Positions 22,024 to 31,804 of a stretch of DNA of 64,000 bases are shown piece after piece; position 1 is the stretch's first letter, and each line of letters begins with the position of its first letter. The stretch is from Isoetes taiwanensis (Eukaryota > Streptophyta > Lycopodiopsida > Isoetales > Isoetaceae): positions 11,292,546-11,356,545 of the forward strand of contig JAJEKV010000009.1 in the NCBI GenBank assembly GCA_021234155.1, in the 5' to 3' direction. The position numbers were made by a program, and so were the translations under genes. The notes beneath the pieces were generated by a model that searched no databases, was not told where the DNA came from, and saw nothing but the letters and a program-made list of their open reading frames with translations.

Positions 22024-23633
22024 TGTGACGCTCCCTGAATATATACGACCCTCGGACGTATACATACGGGGACTTTCCCCTCCCATGGCGATCATCTCAC
22101 CATGAGCGGGGGCCCTCCGCCTATTTCGGGCCATCTATGAAATGAGGCCCGGCAAGGACACGAAGGGGTCATTCGGCCCACGCCTTCAATGGGACTCCTA
22201 CGTCGCGGAAGCATGAATACAAGGGTTAGCACACAGCACGAATATACATAAATAACCACCACGAAGGGTGGCACATCCATCCAAAATACCAACGGCATAG
22301 AATATGCATCTAATCCTAAGAAAACACCCAAACCCCAGGTTCTACCCCTCGGACTCAGTGTGGGGATCGGTGCCTGGCTGGGCCTCAAGAGATCAGCGGG
22401 CCGAGTCTTGGCATGGCGTTGGCTGGCGAGAACATTGGCTAGGGTTGTCCACTCCATCCGCCCCTCACTGCACACACTGCGGATGGGTCAATTCATGCTA
22501 TGGCTTCGCTATAGCCTTCCCGGAGACGCAGACTCGGGGCATCACCCTCCAGCCTACTCCCGGGTTCATGGCGCTGGTGGATGATGAGGCAGGTCGGGAG
22601 GCGTCCCCTTCCGTAATCACAAGTGGTTCCATGGGTGAGCTAGAGAATACGTGCCGCATCAGCGACCCCCGCATCCGTGCATTCCTTACTCACCCTAAAT
22701 CTACTCAAAGTGCATGGTGCTCCATACGGATCACACCACTACACCCGTGGGAGTGTCGGACCCATACCCGCCCTCAACGCGTGACCGGCTATCGGCCCTA
22801 GCCCATGTAGGAGTCTCAGGAGCCTTGTATGCTCATGCAAGAGCCCACCCCTCATGTCACCACTGTGTTCCTTGTCTGGTGCTAAGCCAGACCATAGCAT
22901 CTAGGACCCGGTGGGTTCTTGTGCACAGGCCGCATCTAATGGGACTTTACAGGGCGCTATCTAGGAGCATACTACTGCACCGCACGGTTCGGCAGGCCTC
23001 TACCCCCCCGTAATCCCCCCCGTTTCAGAGTCAGATCAAACAAAGAATTAACAATCCATCCTTTCAGAGTAAGAACCAGAATTGAATATAAAGAGAACTT
23101 GTTTGTACAAACAAGGGTTAGTTTCTATGACTGAATTACAAAAAGAACAGAAAAAGACGGACACAACCAAGTGTTAACTAGAATTCACATAGCCACCTAC
23201 CTGAATTCTGGCTGGACTCATTCCCATGGGGCGCCTCCATCTCCTGGCGGTTGAAGATTCAGCTGTGGCTTCACAGGGACGACTGGTATGGCGGTTCTCT
23301 GCAGGTGGTTGATGGCGCTCAGCTCCTGGCCTTCCTTGGTCGATCTTCAGGAGTCAATCCCAGGGATAGGGGTCAAGTTGGCATCCAAACTTGGCAATCC
23401 CCATGCTGCCCAATCGATTGGGGCAGGTGGCGCCTTCCCAATTGGTAATTATCCTAATTTCCTAGGTTATAGGTTATTATTAATAATGTGTTAAATTAGC
23501 ATAGCTAATTTAATCCTTTGTAAGGTTGCAATTAAGTTCCCATACCCCCATGGTAGCGTACCTTTAGGGAGTGACGTGCTTGTATTTGTACGTGTCCCGT
23601 ATAGTACACCGTATAAATACGTGGAACGTCACA
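22024..23633 (-). repeat. LTR C, shared between internal regions 2 and 3
   Basis: This 1610-bp LTR has terminal TGTGACG/CGTCACA. The left side is next to a primer-binding site, so it acts as 5' LTR for internal region 2. The right side is next to a polypurine tract, so it acts as 3' LTR for internal region 3. A TATAAATA motif lies at 23612-23619 close to the right end, but I could not decide whether it is the LTR promoter. Confidence 0.9.
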
Positions 23634-23646
23634 TTCTCCCCTCCTT
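23634..23646 (-). promoter_or_regulatory. polypurine tract, internal region 3
   Basis: Plus-strand 'ttctcccctcctt' is a purine run on the element strand and directly abuts LTR C. Confidence 0.8.
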
Positions 23647-24137
23647 AAAAATAATGTTGTCCTCAGCATTAGGGTTAGCTAATTGAATACATATACGTAA
23701 AGCACTGAATTAGAGAATGAAGTTAAGAATATAACATTAATACGTTGAGATTATAGTAATTTGGACAGTAATACATTGAAATTAAAATATCAAAGTACAA
23801 GCACCAGGGTGCTCGATACAAACTTATGATCAAAGGAGTTTAGGACCGGAGTCCGATTTAAAACATTCTGACAACAAAATTCATACATGTAGACAAAACC
23901 AATACGGGACAAGTTGGGTCATCAGCAACCCTCTATACAAGGCAGGTGACGACTTGTTCATTGGCCTGCACAGAAGCATATACCCGTAGGTTAATAATAT
24001 GATTAAGTTGTGGTTGCAGGGACCACCCCCTAGAAATAAAAGAAAAAAAAAAATATCTAGAAGGGAATCTATCATGTGTACGGCTTGCAATTCCTCTTAT
24101 AGCCAGAACGAACGCAGTCTATTTACTAGATGCCTTC
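23647..24137 (-). other. 3' non-coding region, internal region 3
   Basis: No frame is supported. The DNA is collinear with 9749-10240 and 15718-16205. Confidence 0.6.
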
Positions 24138-24677
24138 CTAGCAATTCGCGGTCATGTCAACATCAACAATACACCACGTCCTAGAGAACACGAAGGTGAT
24201 CTCATCATCGGTTATTACTATCATATACGATGCGTCTACCCCTCTAAAACATGATTCTCGGTCAATCAAGCCTTCAAGCTTACCGCCGGGAGCGGGGTTG
24301 ATAGCATCGTTGATGGTGCGGCCTTGAGATTCCCGCATGAAGTCCGGATAGTGCTTCTCAAGGTCTATCTTCATCACCCAGGTAGCATCTTCAACTGGTA
24401 AGTGCTTCCACTTGACCAAGTATTGCAACATTTGAGTCCTTCTGGTCTGTTTGTAAGCTCGATCAAGAAGAGCTTCGGGCACTATTTCCAGCTGCTCTTC
24501 AGTCATTTCTAGGAGGGTAGGGGTATCCAAAACCTCCTCTGGATCAGGGGTGTGTTGCTTCAGAAGACTCACGTGAAAGACCTTGTGGATCTTCAAGCGG
24601 GGTGGCAAGTCCAAGCGATATGCTTGTTCTCCTACACGTTCAGTAATCCTGAATGGCCCAGCCCATCTGGGTGCCAA
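24138..24677 (-). CDS. int: integrase C-terminus with chromodomain, internal region 3
   Basis: This open frame of 179 codons begins in the GPF-like module (MAPRWAGPFRITERVGEQAY, then KVFHVSLLKQHTPDPEE) and contains a chromodomain near residues 85-125 (MLQYLVKWKHLPVEDATWV). After it comes a tail unique to this family. The first methionine is internal: the frame is the end of the integrase and is separated from the core (25541-25188) by breaks at 24.7-25.2 kb. Chromovirus chromodomains bind histone marks or nucleosomes and bias integration. The YLVKW...W core looks intact, but a full aromatic cage cannot be confirmed by eye. Confidence 0.85.
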   Translation of the reverse strand: MAPRWAGPFRITERVGEQAYRLDLPPRLKIHKVFHVSLLKQHTPDPEEVLDTPTLLEMTEEQLEIVPEALLDRAYKQTRRTQMLQYLVKWKHLPVEDATWVMKIDLEKHYPDFMRESQGRTINDAINPAPGGKLEGLIDRESCFRGVDASYMIVITDDEITFVFSRTWCIVDVDMTANC

Positions 24678-25541
24678 CTTCTTACAGTTACCAATTTTAA
24701 GCTTGGCTTGTTTTACTTTGATCTTAAGCCAAACCGATTAAGCCCACCTGAAGATTCGTGGGGTTCGGTGCTTATCCGCTAAACTCTTCGGCGGATGCGT
24801 GCGACAATAAGTAACCCCGAACTTCTTCCACCAAGGCCTGCATTTCTAAAAGGAGTTGTTGAGAGACCTCCACTTTAGAAACAGGATTATACCATGTGTC
24901 TGGAGTAAGACATTGATAGCCATAATTTATCATGAAGGGAGACATTCTAGAAGACTCACGCTTGTCTTGTTGTTGGGCTTAATTCCACCGGGTAAATATA
25001 ATCCGCCCATTGTGACTGTTTACTCCATACATAGCTTCTTAGCATATCTTCGATAATCGATTGACACGTTACGTTTGACCATCCAATGCGGGATGGTAGG
25101 CTGTACTCATGGCAAGCTTGGTGCGGATGGTGGCGAAGAAATCCTTCCGAATGCAATCGACAAACTTAGGATCCCTATCCGATACAATTACTCTCGGCAC
25201 CCGTGCAACCTGAAAATTTCCTTTGCAAAGAGCAAGGCGGTGTCGAAGGCGGTATCCGTGTGGTGCGACATGGCGGGAAGTGAGCCATCTTTGATAATTT
25301 GTCGACCCGCGACCATTAAGGCATCATACCCACGGAGAGTACGTGGAAGCCCCACAATGAAATCCATGGTTATGACTTCCCACTTGGCGTTGGGCACATC
25401 CAAAGGTTGCAACTCCCCAGGAACTCTTAATTGCTCCGCCTTGGTTTGCTGACAAACCTGACACTGTTTGATGTACCTAGCAATATCCTTCTTCATGGAA
25501 GGCCAAAAATAGCTGGAGCGGATCTTAAAGTAAGTTTTCAT
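24678..25541 (-). pseudogene. int: integrase zinc-binding and core, internal region 3
   Basis: The frame 25541-25188 contains KKDIARYIKQCQVCQQTK (the CxxC of the HHCC module) and the core start EVITMDFIVGLPRTLRGYDAL. Further on, ALLFAKEIFRLHGC matches the family's path to the second Asp. Between 25.19 and 24.68 kb the frame is broken, so the second Asp and Glu of the DDE triad are only in short patches (for example IIEDMLRSYVWSKQSQWADYI at 25.0-25.1 kb). The break overlaps the RT-RNase H frame by a few bases and may be a single-base error. Confidence 0.8.
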
Positions 25542-27500
25542 AAAACCCGCATGTCCTCTTTATAGGGCTGTTGTGTGTGTCATGGAGAATCAACTTTTCG
25601 CACCCACTCAAGTCATTTGGAACACACAACTTATCTTTGTAATATAATAAATTGCCCTCCTTCTTATATGAACGGAATGCTTCACGTTCTCTATCGGTAC
25701 GGGCTTCCTTACCCAAACTTTCCCAAATATTACAGAATTCGGGATCTGTGGCCAAGGTCTGTTCTATCTGCTTCCCAAACTCGCTGGTGAGTGTGGAAAT
25801 GGCATTACAATGGGTGCGGGTTATAAAGGGATGACGTGACAAAGCATCCGCAACCACATTGTGCTTTCCTGGCTTGTATACAATCTCGAAGTCATATTCC
25901 TCGAGGAATTCCATCCATCTTCGCTGACGGAGATTTAGATTTGGCTGGGTGGATAGATAGCGGAGACTCTGATGATCCGTATCCAACTGAAATCTTCTAC
26001 CAAGAAGGTAGTGTCTCCAAATACGGAGAGCACGTACAACTGCTAGCAACTCCTGATCATGGGTAGGATATCGCTGCTCTGCATCGTTCATCTTCTTTGA
26101 ATCGTAAGCAACAACTCTCCCCTCCTGCATCAAGACACCACCGGTAGCTATCTTACTCGCATCGGTGGCTACCGATTTATCCTTTTCCGGATCAGGCAAG
26201 GTAAGGACTGGTGCAGATGTTAAAGCATCCTTGAGTTTCTGAAAGCCGACTTGGACTTTTGTTTTCCAATGTTCCATCCAATCCTTTACTTTCTCATGTC
26301 TTGTGAGATTAGTAAGAGGTGCGGCAATTGTTGCAAAATCCTTAACAAATTTCCGATAATATCCTGCGAGTCCCAAGAAACTCCGGACCTCTGAAACATT
26401 AGCTGGAATGGGCCAATCCTTTACTGCTTCTATCTTAGCTGGGTCTGTAGCAATTCCTTCTGCTGAGATAATATGTCCCAAATAGTCTACCCTCGGAGTG
26501 GCGAACTTGCATTTAGAGAACTTGGCAAAGAGCTGATGGCGCCTTAGCTTTTGCAAAGCTAATCGAAGATGTTGTTCATGTTGCTGCAAGGTTTTACTAT
26601 AGATGAGAATGTCATCAAAGAAAATGACAACAAAGTCATCCAAGTATTGGCGGAAGATGTCATTCATCAACCGCATAAACGTTGCAGGGGCGTTGGTCAA
26701 TCCAAAAGGCATGACAGTGAATTCGTAATGCCCATATCTGGTACGAAAAGCAGACTTATGGATGTCCTCTTCCTTAATCCTTATCTGATGGTACCCGGAG
26801 CGCAAATCAATCTTTGAGAAATATTTTGCTCCTTGTAACTGGTCCATAAGATCATCTGCCCTAGGCAAAGCATAGCGATTCTTGATGGTATGCTTATTGA
26901 GTTGCCTATAATCAATACACATCCTTAAGGAGCCATCTTTCTTCTTGACAAAAAGAATAGGAGCGCCAAATGGTGAAACACTAGGCCGAATAAACCCCAA
27001 ATTCAGTAACTCTTGTAGCTGTTTCTTAAGCTCTGCTAACTCCGGAGGACTCATTCGGTACGGGGCTTTGCTGGTAGGCTTAGTACCCGGTTCAAGAGTT
27101 ATCTCACATTCCACCCCTCTAAAAGGAGGAAGCTTGTGGATCTCATCTGGAAAAAGATCGCTAAATTCTCGAAGAAGGGTAGCAATGTCCGATGGTAAAG
27201 CGTCGATTACTTGCTGCTGTTTGGAGTCCGACTCAAGGGAAGCAAGTTTAATGAGGCAAAGAAGTTCATTTCTGCGTATAGCTTTTCCTAGCTGCTTTAT
27301 TGACATTGACTGCATAGCGGAGTGTAATGAATCACCTTTTATTGTCACACGTGCTCCATTAGCGGCGTTGAAGGTGACCTCCCGTTTCTCACAGTCTATG
27401 TGGGCCCTAGCAGACGCTAAAAACTCCATTCCCACAATAAGATCATATTTGCCAATGTCCATTAACTCGGCACCCAAGGCAACTGGTGCACCTGGCAGCT
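25525..27500 (-). CDS. pol: protease end, reverse transcriptase, RNase H and start of integrase, open frame
   Basis: This is the best preserved gypsy pol in the window. From about 27.48 kb it reads [16 protein letters not shown] (end of protease), then RT with [47 protein letters not shown] and the catalytic [15 protein letters not shown]. RNase H follows ([34 protein letters not shown]), with the spacer [16 protein letters not shown], then the integrase N-terminus to 25525. No stop interrupts about 650 codons. Upstream of 27500 the open frame runs on into inverted LTR DNA and is not native, and the D-T-G half of the protease is gone. This copy serves as a reference for the broken copy at 11.7-13.2 kb. 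Confidence 0.9.
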
Positions 27501-27524
27501 GCATTGTTCTGCTTATCCGGCGTC
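27501..27524 (-). repeat. left copy of a 23-bp flanking repeat
   Basis: 'cattgttctgcttatccggcgtc' (27502-27524) is repeated as 'cattgttctcgcttatccggcgtc' at 28222-28245, on either side of an inverted LTR fragment. The related gag sequence in internal region 1 (14068-14085) shows that it is native gag DNA. Confidence 0.7.
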
Positions 27525-28200
27525 CCTGGGTGTAGTGGTGTGATCCGTATGGAGCACCATGCACTTTGAGTAGATTTAGGGTGAGTAAGTCGCACGGATG
27601 GGGGGTGGCTGATGCGGCACAGATATTCTCTAGCTCACCCATGGAACCACCGTGATTCTGGAAGGGGACGCCTCCCGACCTGCCTCATCGGACCAAAGGC
27701 CATGAACACGGAGTAGGCTCGAGGGTGATGCCCCGAAATCTGCGTTTCCTAAGGCTATAGCGAAGCCATAGCATGAATTGACCCATCTGCAAAGTGTGCA
27801 CAGGAGGGGCGGATGGAGTGGACAACCCTAGCCAATGTTCTACGCCAGCCAACGCCATGCCAAGACTCGGTCTGCTGATCTCTTGAGGCCCAAATTCGGT
27901 CGATCCCCACGGGAGTCTGAGCCGGGGTAGAACCTGGGGTTTGGGTGTTTTCTTAGGATTAGATGCATATTCTATGCCGTTGGTATTTTGGATGGATGTG
28001 CCACCCTTCGTGGTGGTTATTTATGTATATTCGTCCGTGTGCTAACCCTTGTATTCATGCTTCATGACGTAGGAGTCCCATTGAAGGCGTGGGCGAATGA
28101 CCCCTTTCGATGTCCTTCTTCGACCTCATTTCATAGATGGCCCGAAATAGACCTGAGGCCCCCTCATGGTGAGATGATGATCGCCATGGGAGGGGAAAGT
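27525..28200 (+). repeat. inverted fragment of the array LTR
   Basis: It is the reverse complement of about 680 bp of the array LTR (compare LTR C at about 22067-22752). It runs from 'gggtgtagtggtgtgatccgtatgg' to 'cgccatgggaggggaaagtcccc'. It replaces the part of internal region 3 that would carry the zinc knuckle and the N-terminal half of the protease. Confidence 0.85.
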
Positions 28201-29280
28201 CCCCCGGATTTCCTTACCCGACATTGTTCTCGCTTATCCGGCGTCTTTGAAAGCAACTTTCTTCTCTGGCCCCATAAGAATTGTCTTTGAGGGGCCCCGA
28301 CTTGGCGAACGGGGTTTGTAAGGTGTGGACGGCGTGGCTGCGTAAGGAATGTGTCGGATCTTGGCTCCTTGGCGTGTCTTCCTCTAGGCTTAATGCCTTA
28401 GCTTCGCCTCAAGCACTGACTTTTAGGTCGATAGCCTTGACCATTCGTTTTAATAGATGGGGCCAACCCTTCAATGTAGCCCTCTAAAACTCTTTTCTCA
28501 TTCATTCCTCGCACATACAACCTCAAACGCATGAATTGGCCGATTGTAGGCCTGCACGGACATGCCCTTCGCTCCAACCTGTAGAAGGTCTGAATCACGT
28601 TGGCATTTGTGTGCGCGAGGCACGAATGCGATTTAAAAGCCTTAGCAAACTTCCTGAACTTGCATCCGCTCCTATCCGGTGTTTAGCTCTGGCGTAACCC
28701 TTCCACCAAATACGGGCAGCTCGGTAAGGTTAGGGTGGTGGCGACCTTCCCCGTATCTTTCTCTGTCATTCCATAGGACTTCCCGAATTCCTTCATTTAA
28801 ATCCCAACCAAGATTCCGCGTTCAAGCCTCCTCTGGATTTCCCATCAAACTGAGCCAGCTTCCGGTTCTTCCATATACTAGTGATGGCTGTATCAACGGT
28901 TTTTCGGTATTCCTTATCCTTACGCCTTGAATGATCACTTTGTCGATGGCGAGGACCTCAAGAACCAGAAGTGGTTGAATGTGAGGAAGCGGCTATCCTT
29001 AGAGGAACCGATGGCGCTTAGCATGAGTCCTCCTCTCTCCTGTGCAGTGCAGGGGCTAGCTCTGGGAGGAGATGGCTGTTGTGCGAGAGTGGACTCAATG
29101 GTCGTGAGGGTAATTCCGTCCGTCCTCCTGAGTATGTGGCAGTGGATTGGTATGCAACACATAAGCCTGTAACTCGCCGAGTTGCCTTTTCATTAACATC
29201 AATTCCTGTTCAGGGGTGAGCCTACTGGCGTTGGAGGGTGTTTGCCAAGCGGCGTTACGTACACCGTCTATAGGAGTCAT
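28201..29280 (-). pseudogene. gag: gag of internal region 3, broken
   Basis: The probable start is the ATG at 29280 (MTPIDGVRNAAWQTPSNASR), followed by a helical stretch (LTPEQELMLMKRQLGELQAY). Later patches, such as 28598-28398 (IGQFMRLRLYVRGMNEKRVL), look like the capsid region of plant gypsy Gag. The knuckle end is lost at the inverted LTR fragment. Several frame breaks occur. The gene follows three unrelated upstream frames, so it would be the fourth gene from the 5' LTR, which is unusual. Confidence 0.6.
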
Positions 29281-29514
29281 TCATGAATATATAAGCAGAT
29301 TTACATTAATGTGCAATCCCTTTTTAAGTTAATTGAACAAAAGTATATACAAACGGAAGACAATATTTGTATTTCATTCAAGTTGATTATAACAACAGGT
29401 TGATTGATACATGGATTGAGACAAAAGTAGGTATGATACAATGGGAACTTTTAAAGTTCTCTTCGCACCTGTAATGGAACCACAACAACGAAAACACAAC
29501 GGAAGAGACCAAGC
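29281..29514 (-). other. AT-rich spacer before gag
   Basis: No frame is supported. The stretch separates the stop of ORF c (29515) from the gag ATG. Confidence 0.5.
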
Positions 29515-30001
29515 CTAGGGGTTGGCGAAGGGGTACAGGATCGCGTAGCGGGTACTCTCCCGTACAGCTCGGACGAGTTTATAGCGTGCCCAGGCTTGGA
29601 CAATGATTGCTTGGTACTCCCATGTTGGGCTGATAATCAGAAGGTTAAAGAGCCTTCGCATCGCATAAAAGAGTTGCCAAAGATGGTCGTTGGCGTCCTC
29701 GAAGGCTTCGTGCCTGGTCATATTCCAAAGAGTCCTGTGCGACCGCGGGGTCATCTTCAGATCCTCGGCTTCGATCCCTAAGGATGTTAACTATCTCCAG
29801 CCCTTTGTCAGGGTCGTAGAGTTCTCCTGGTGGCGGTGGTTCGGTTTCATAGCCTTCCTCCCACTCTGGATATTCACCATATCTCTGACCATAGTCCTGG
29901 TCTGGCGGCCCGGGATCGTCCCTCCTAACCATGTCGGTGATTCTTTCCTCATACTCCCAAATGGTTTCCTCTGCAACATAGTTGGAGTGAATAGAGAACA
30001 T
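29515..30001 (-). CDS. ORF c: unrecognised pre-gag protein, one frame slip
   Basis: Two overlapping frames (30001-29645 and 29754-29515) appear to be one gene of about 160 codons with a slip near 29.73 kb. The N-terminal half is acidic and Pro/Tyr-rich (ITDMVRRDDPGPPDQDYGQR, then PEWEEGYETEPPPPGELYDP). The C-terminal half is helical and rich in aromatic and Arg residues (HLWQLFYAMRRLFNLLIISP, WARYKLVRAVRE). I do not recognise a family. The position between ORF b and gag, same strand, suggests that it is part of the element's extra gene set. It could also be a captured host exon. Confidence 0.45.
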
Positions 30002-30165
30002 TTTGTAATTCCACTATACCCTAAACTTTAATGCTTTGGAAGAGGATGTCATAAAAAAAACAATTTAGTTATACTCATCAAGAAAACTTTGTATTTAATA
30101 AGTAGATAAGGTACACATTTTTCAATATGGTTTAAACAATTGCCAATCCAAAATCTCATAACTAC

Positions 30166-30213
<48 letters not shown>

Positions 30214-30237
30214 CAAAATTTATATAGCACCCTTAGT
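30002..30237 (-). other. AT-rich spacer between ORF b and ORF c
   Basis: No frame is supported. It contains a TA microsatellite (30171-30212) and, on the element strand, a TATATAAAT motif at about 30219-30228 just after ORF b. It may be an intron or a second internal promoter region; neither can be settled from sequence alone. Confidence 0.4.
30171..30212. repeat. (TA)n microsatellite
   Basis: Twenty-one uninterrupted TA units occur here. Confidence 0.95.
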
Positions 30238-31605
30238 TCAGGAACTAGGCCCTGCCTCTTTATCCTTAGCCCTAGGAGGTGGTGGAGGCGGTCGGTGTCG
30301 CAGCAGAGCTACCCCAGGGTCCACTGTGGCCGCCGCAACAGATGCAACCTCTGGTGGATAGGCAACGGCCAATGGGGCTGCCGTGAGGAGCTTCATGCCC
30401 ATCCAAGGCGCAATATCCCGCCCAAGGTCGTAAGGCAAGATCCCGTCGTCATTTGTACATACGTAAACGTGCGATAGGGAAGCTTTTGTGGCCGGGTGAG
30501 TGTAGAAAGTGCATGGAGGGCCCACCATGAAGCTTCACCTCCGGCCCTAAGTCCCGGCTATGAAGAGAACCTGCCTGTATTTGAAGGCCGACAAAAAGAA
30601 ACGGGTGAGGTGGTTTACCCAAAGACCTTCCCTTTCGCGGAGTTTCAGATGCGGCCACTTCCTTATCCAAGTCCATGGGGACTTCTTCCTCCTTGAGCTC
30701 CTGTTGCTCCTCCTTCTTATGCGCAGGGTTATGATATAAATCTTCACCCTCATCATCTGAGTCGGAGGGAACCTCAACCATATTAATGTTTGGGACGTGA
30801 GGTCCCATAGCCATGAAGGCATCTGGTGCGGGTTGCGAAGCTGGTTCCTGCATCACGAAGTCGCGAAGACGTAATAGAGTCTCTGCCGGCTCTAGGGTCT
30901 CCCCCGGAACTGCGGCCGGTGGGTGCACCTCCGGAGGAAGCTCGGTAGAAGTGAAGTCGATGAAATCATCCATACAATACTCCGCAAGCTCATAAAGTAC
31001 ATGGTCTTTGCGCTTGCGTCTAAATCCGGCCACCACGTGATACGTCCAGATAATATCATCCAAGAGAAGGTATTCCTGCCCCTGGTGATAAATAACTGGA
31101 AGGCCGTCTAACCCTGACAAGCCTATAGATTGGTCACGGCGCGGTGGTAGCTCCTCTGCTAGCTCTTTCCAACGGCCAAAGTAAGCCCATTCCTATATGC
31201 TCGTCATCCCCTCCTCGTGAGGATTACGGCAGCTTGCCCTTCTCTGCCGGCAGGTTTCATCCTCAACGTATTGGTCCATGAGGATGGCTAGAGCGAAAGT
31301 AGCTTCCGGATCTTCGCTGCCCCGATCTTTGGACCACCGGTGGGTGTTTACCCCATCGGAGTTTCCCCTTCAAGACGTCATAAGCATGTGTGTCCCCGCC
31401 TAGCATCTGCCGAACTATCTCCCGCTCCAAATACAAGTGGGGAGGATCCCCTAGAGGAATACACAGAGGAAGCATTTCCTCCATGTAAAGTCAAGGAATC
31501 GGCATAGTCCTGATGCCACAACATGTTGGCAAGGAGATCTATCGTTGGCATAGCAAAGGCTGCAGCAGTCGAAGGAACACAGTGGATCCCATTTCTCTCC
31601 ATCAA
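30238..31605 (-). CDS. ORF b: unrecognised pre-gag protein with acidic C-terminal half, frame slips
   Basis: From the ATG at 31605 (or the adjacent MERNGIHCV start) the patches run MERNGIHCVPSTAAAFAMPT and IDLLANMLWHQDYADSLT. They are followed by LPLCIPLGDPPHLYLEREIV and RQMLGGDTHAYDVLKGKLRW. The long open section 31120-30449 includes LLLDDIIWTYHVVAGFRRKR, LAEYCMDDFIDFTSTELPPE, an acidic run (PSDSDDEGEDLYHN) and KKEEQQELKEEEVPMDLDKE. A last slip near 30.53 kb leads to a C-terminus with a poly-Pro/Lys end (RPPPPPPRAKDKEAG). The total is about 450 codons. The acidic Glu/Asp block resembles those of histone-binding proteins, but this is composition only. I know no family for it. Confidence 0.5.
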
Positions 31606-31804
31606 GGTACCGAGGCGGCAAGGTTTGGCGGCGATATGGCGCTAGAAGGGAGGAGAGAGGAAAAGAAGCGTTTAAAATAACCCTACAGTCCCCTTTTAAA
31701 CCCTCTTAATAAAGCTGACGTCAGCATTTTATTTTAAATTTAACATGGAAAAAAAAAAAAAACATTAAACTTTTAATTCAAAATAAAAGCTTCTTTATTA
31801 ATTA
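31606..31804 (-). promoter_or_regulatory. possible poly(A)-promoter junction between ORF a and ORF b
   Basis: On the element strand, just after the ORF a stop, comes AATAAAG with T-rich DNA. Then follow a 12-bp palindrome containing TGACGTCA (31714-31725), a TTTAAAAGGGG TATA-like box (about 31692-31700) and a CT-rich leader ending before the ORF b ATG. This order (poly(A) signal, bZIP-type site, TATA-like box, leader) looks like the end of one gene and the promoter of another. Confidence 0.4.
31714..31725. promoter_or_regulatory. palindromic TGACGTCA site
   Basis: GCTGACGTCAGC is a perfect 12-bp palindrome. Its core is the classic binding site of plant TGA/CRE-type bZIP factors. It lies about 110 bp upstream of the ORF b start. 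Confidence 0.45.

Noticed and set aside
27501-27642. N-terminal extension of the gypsy pol frame
   Set aside because: It is translated from the inverted LTR fragment and is not native protein.
30171-30212. TA repeat as a promoter
   Set aside because: It is a pure microsatellite; a separate TATATAAAT motif next to it is mentioned instead.
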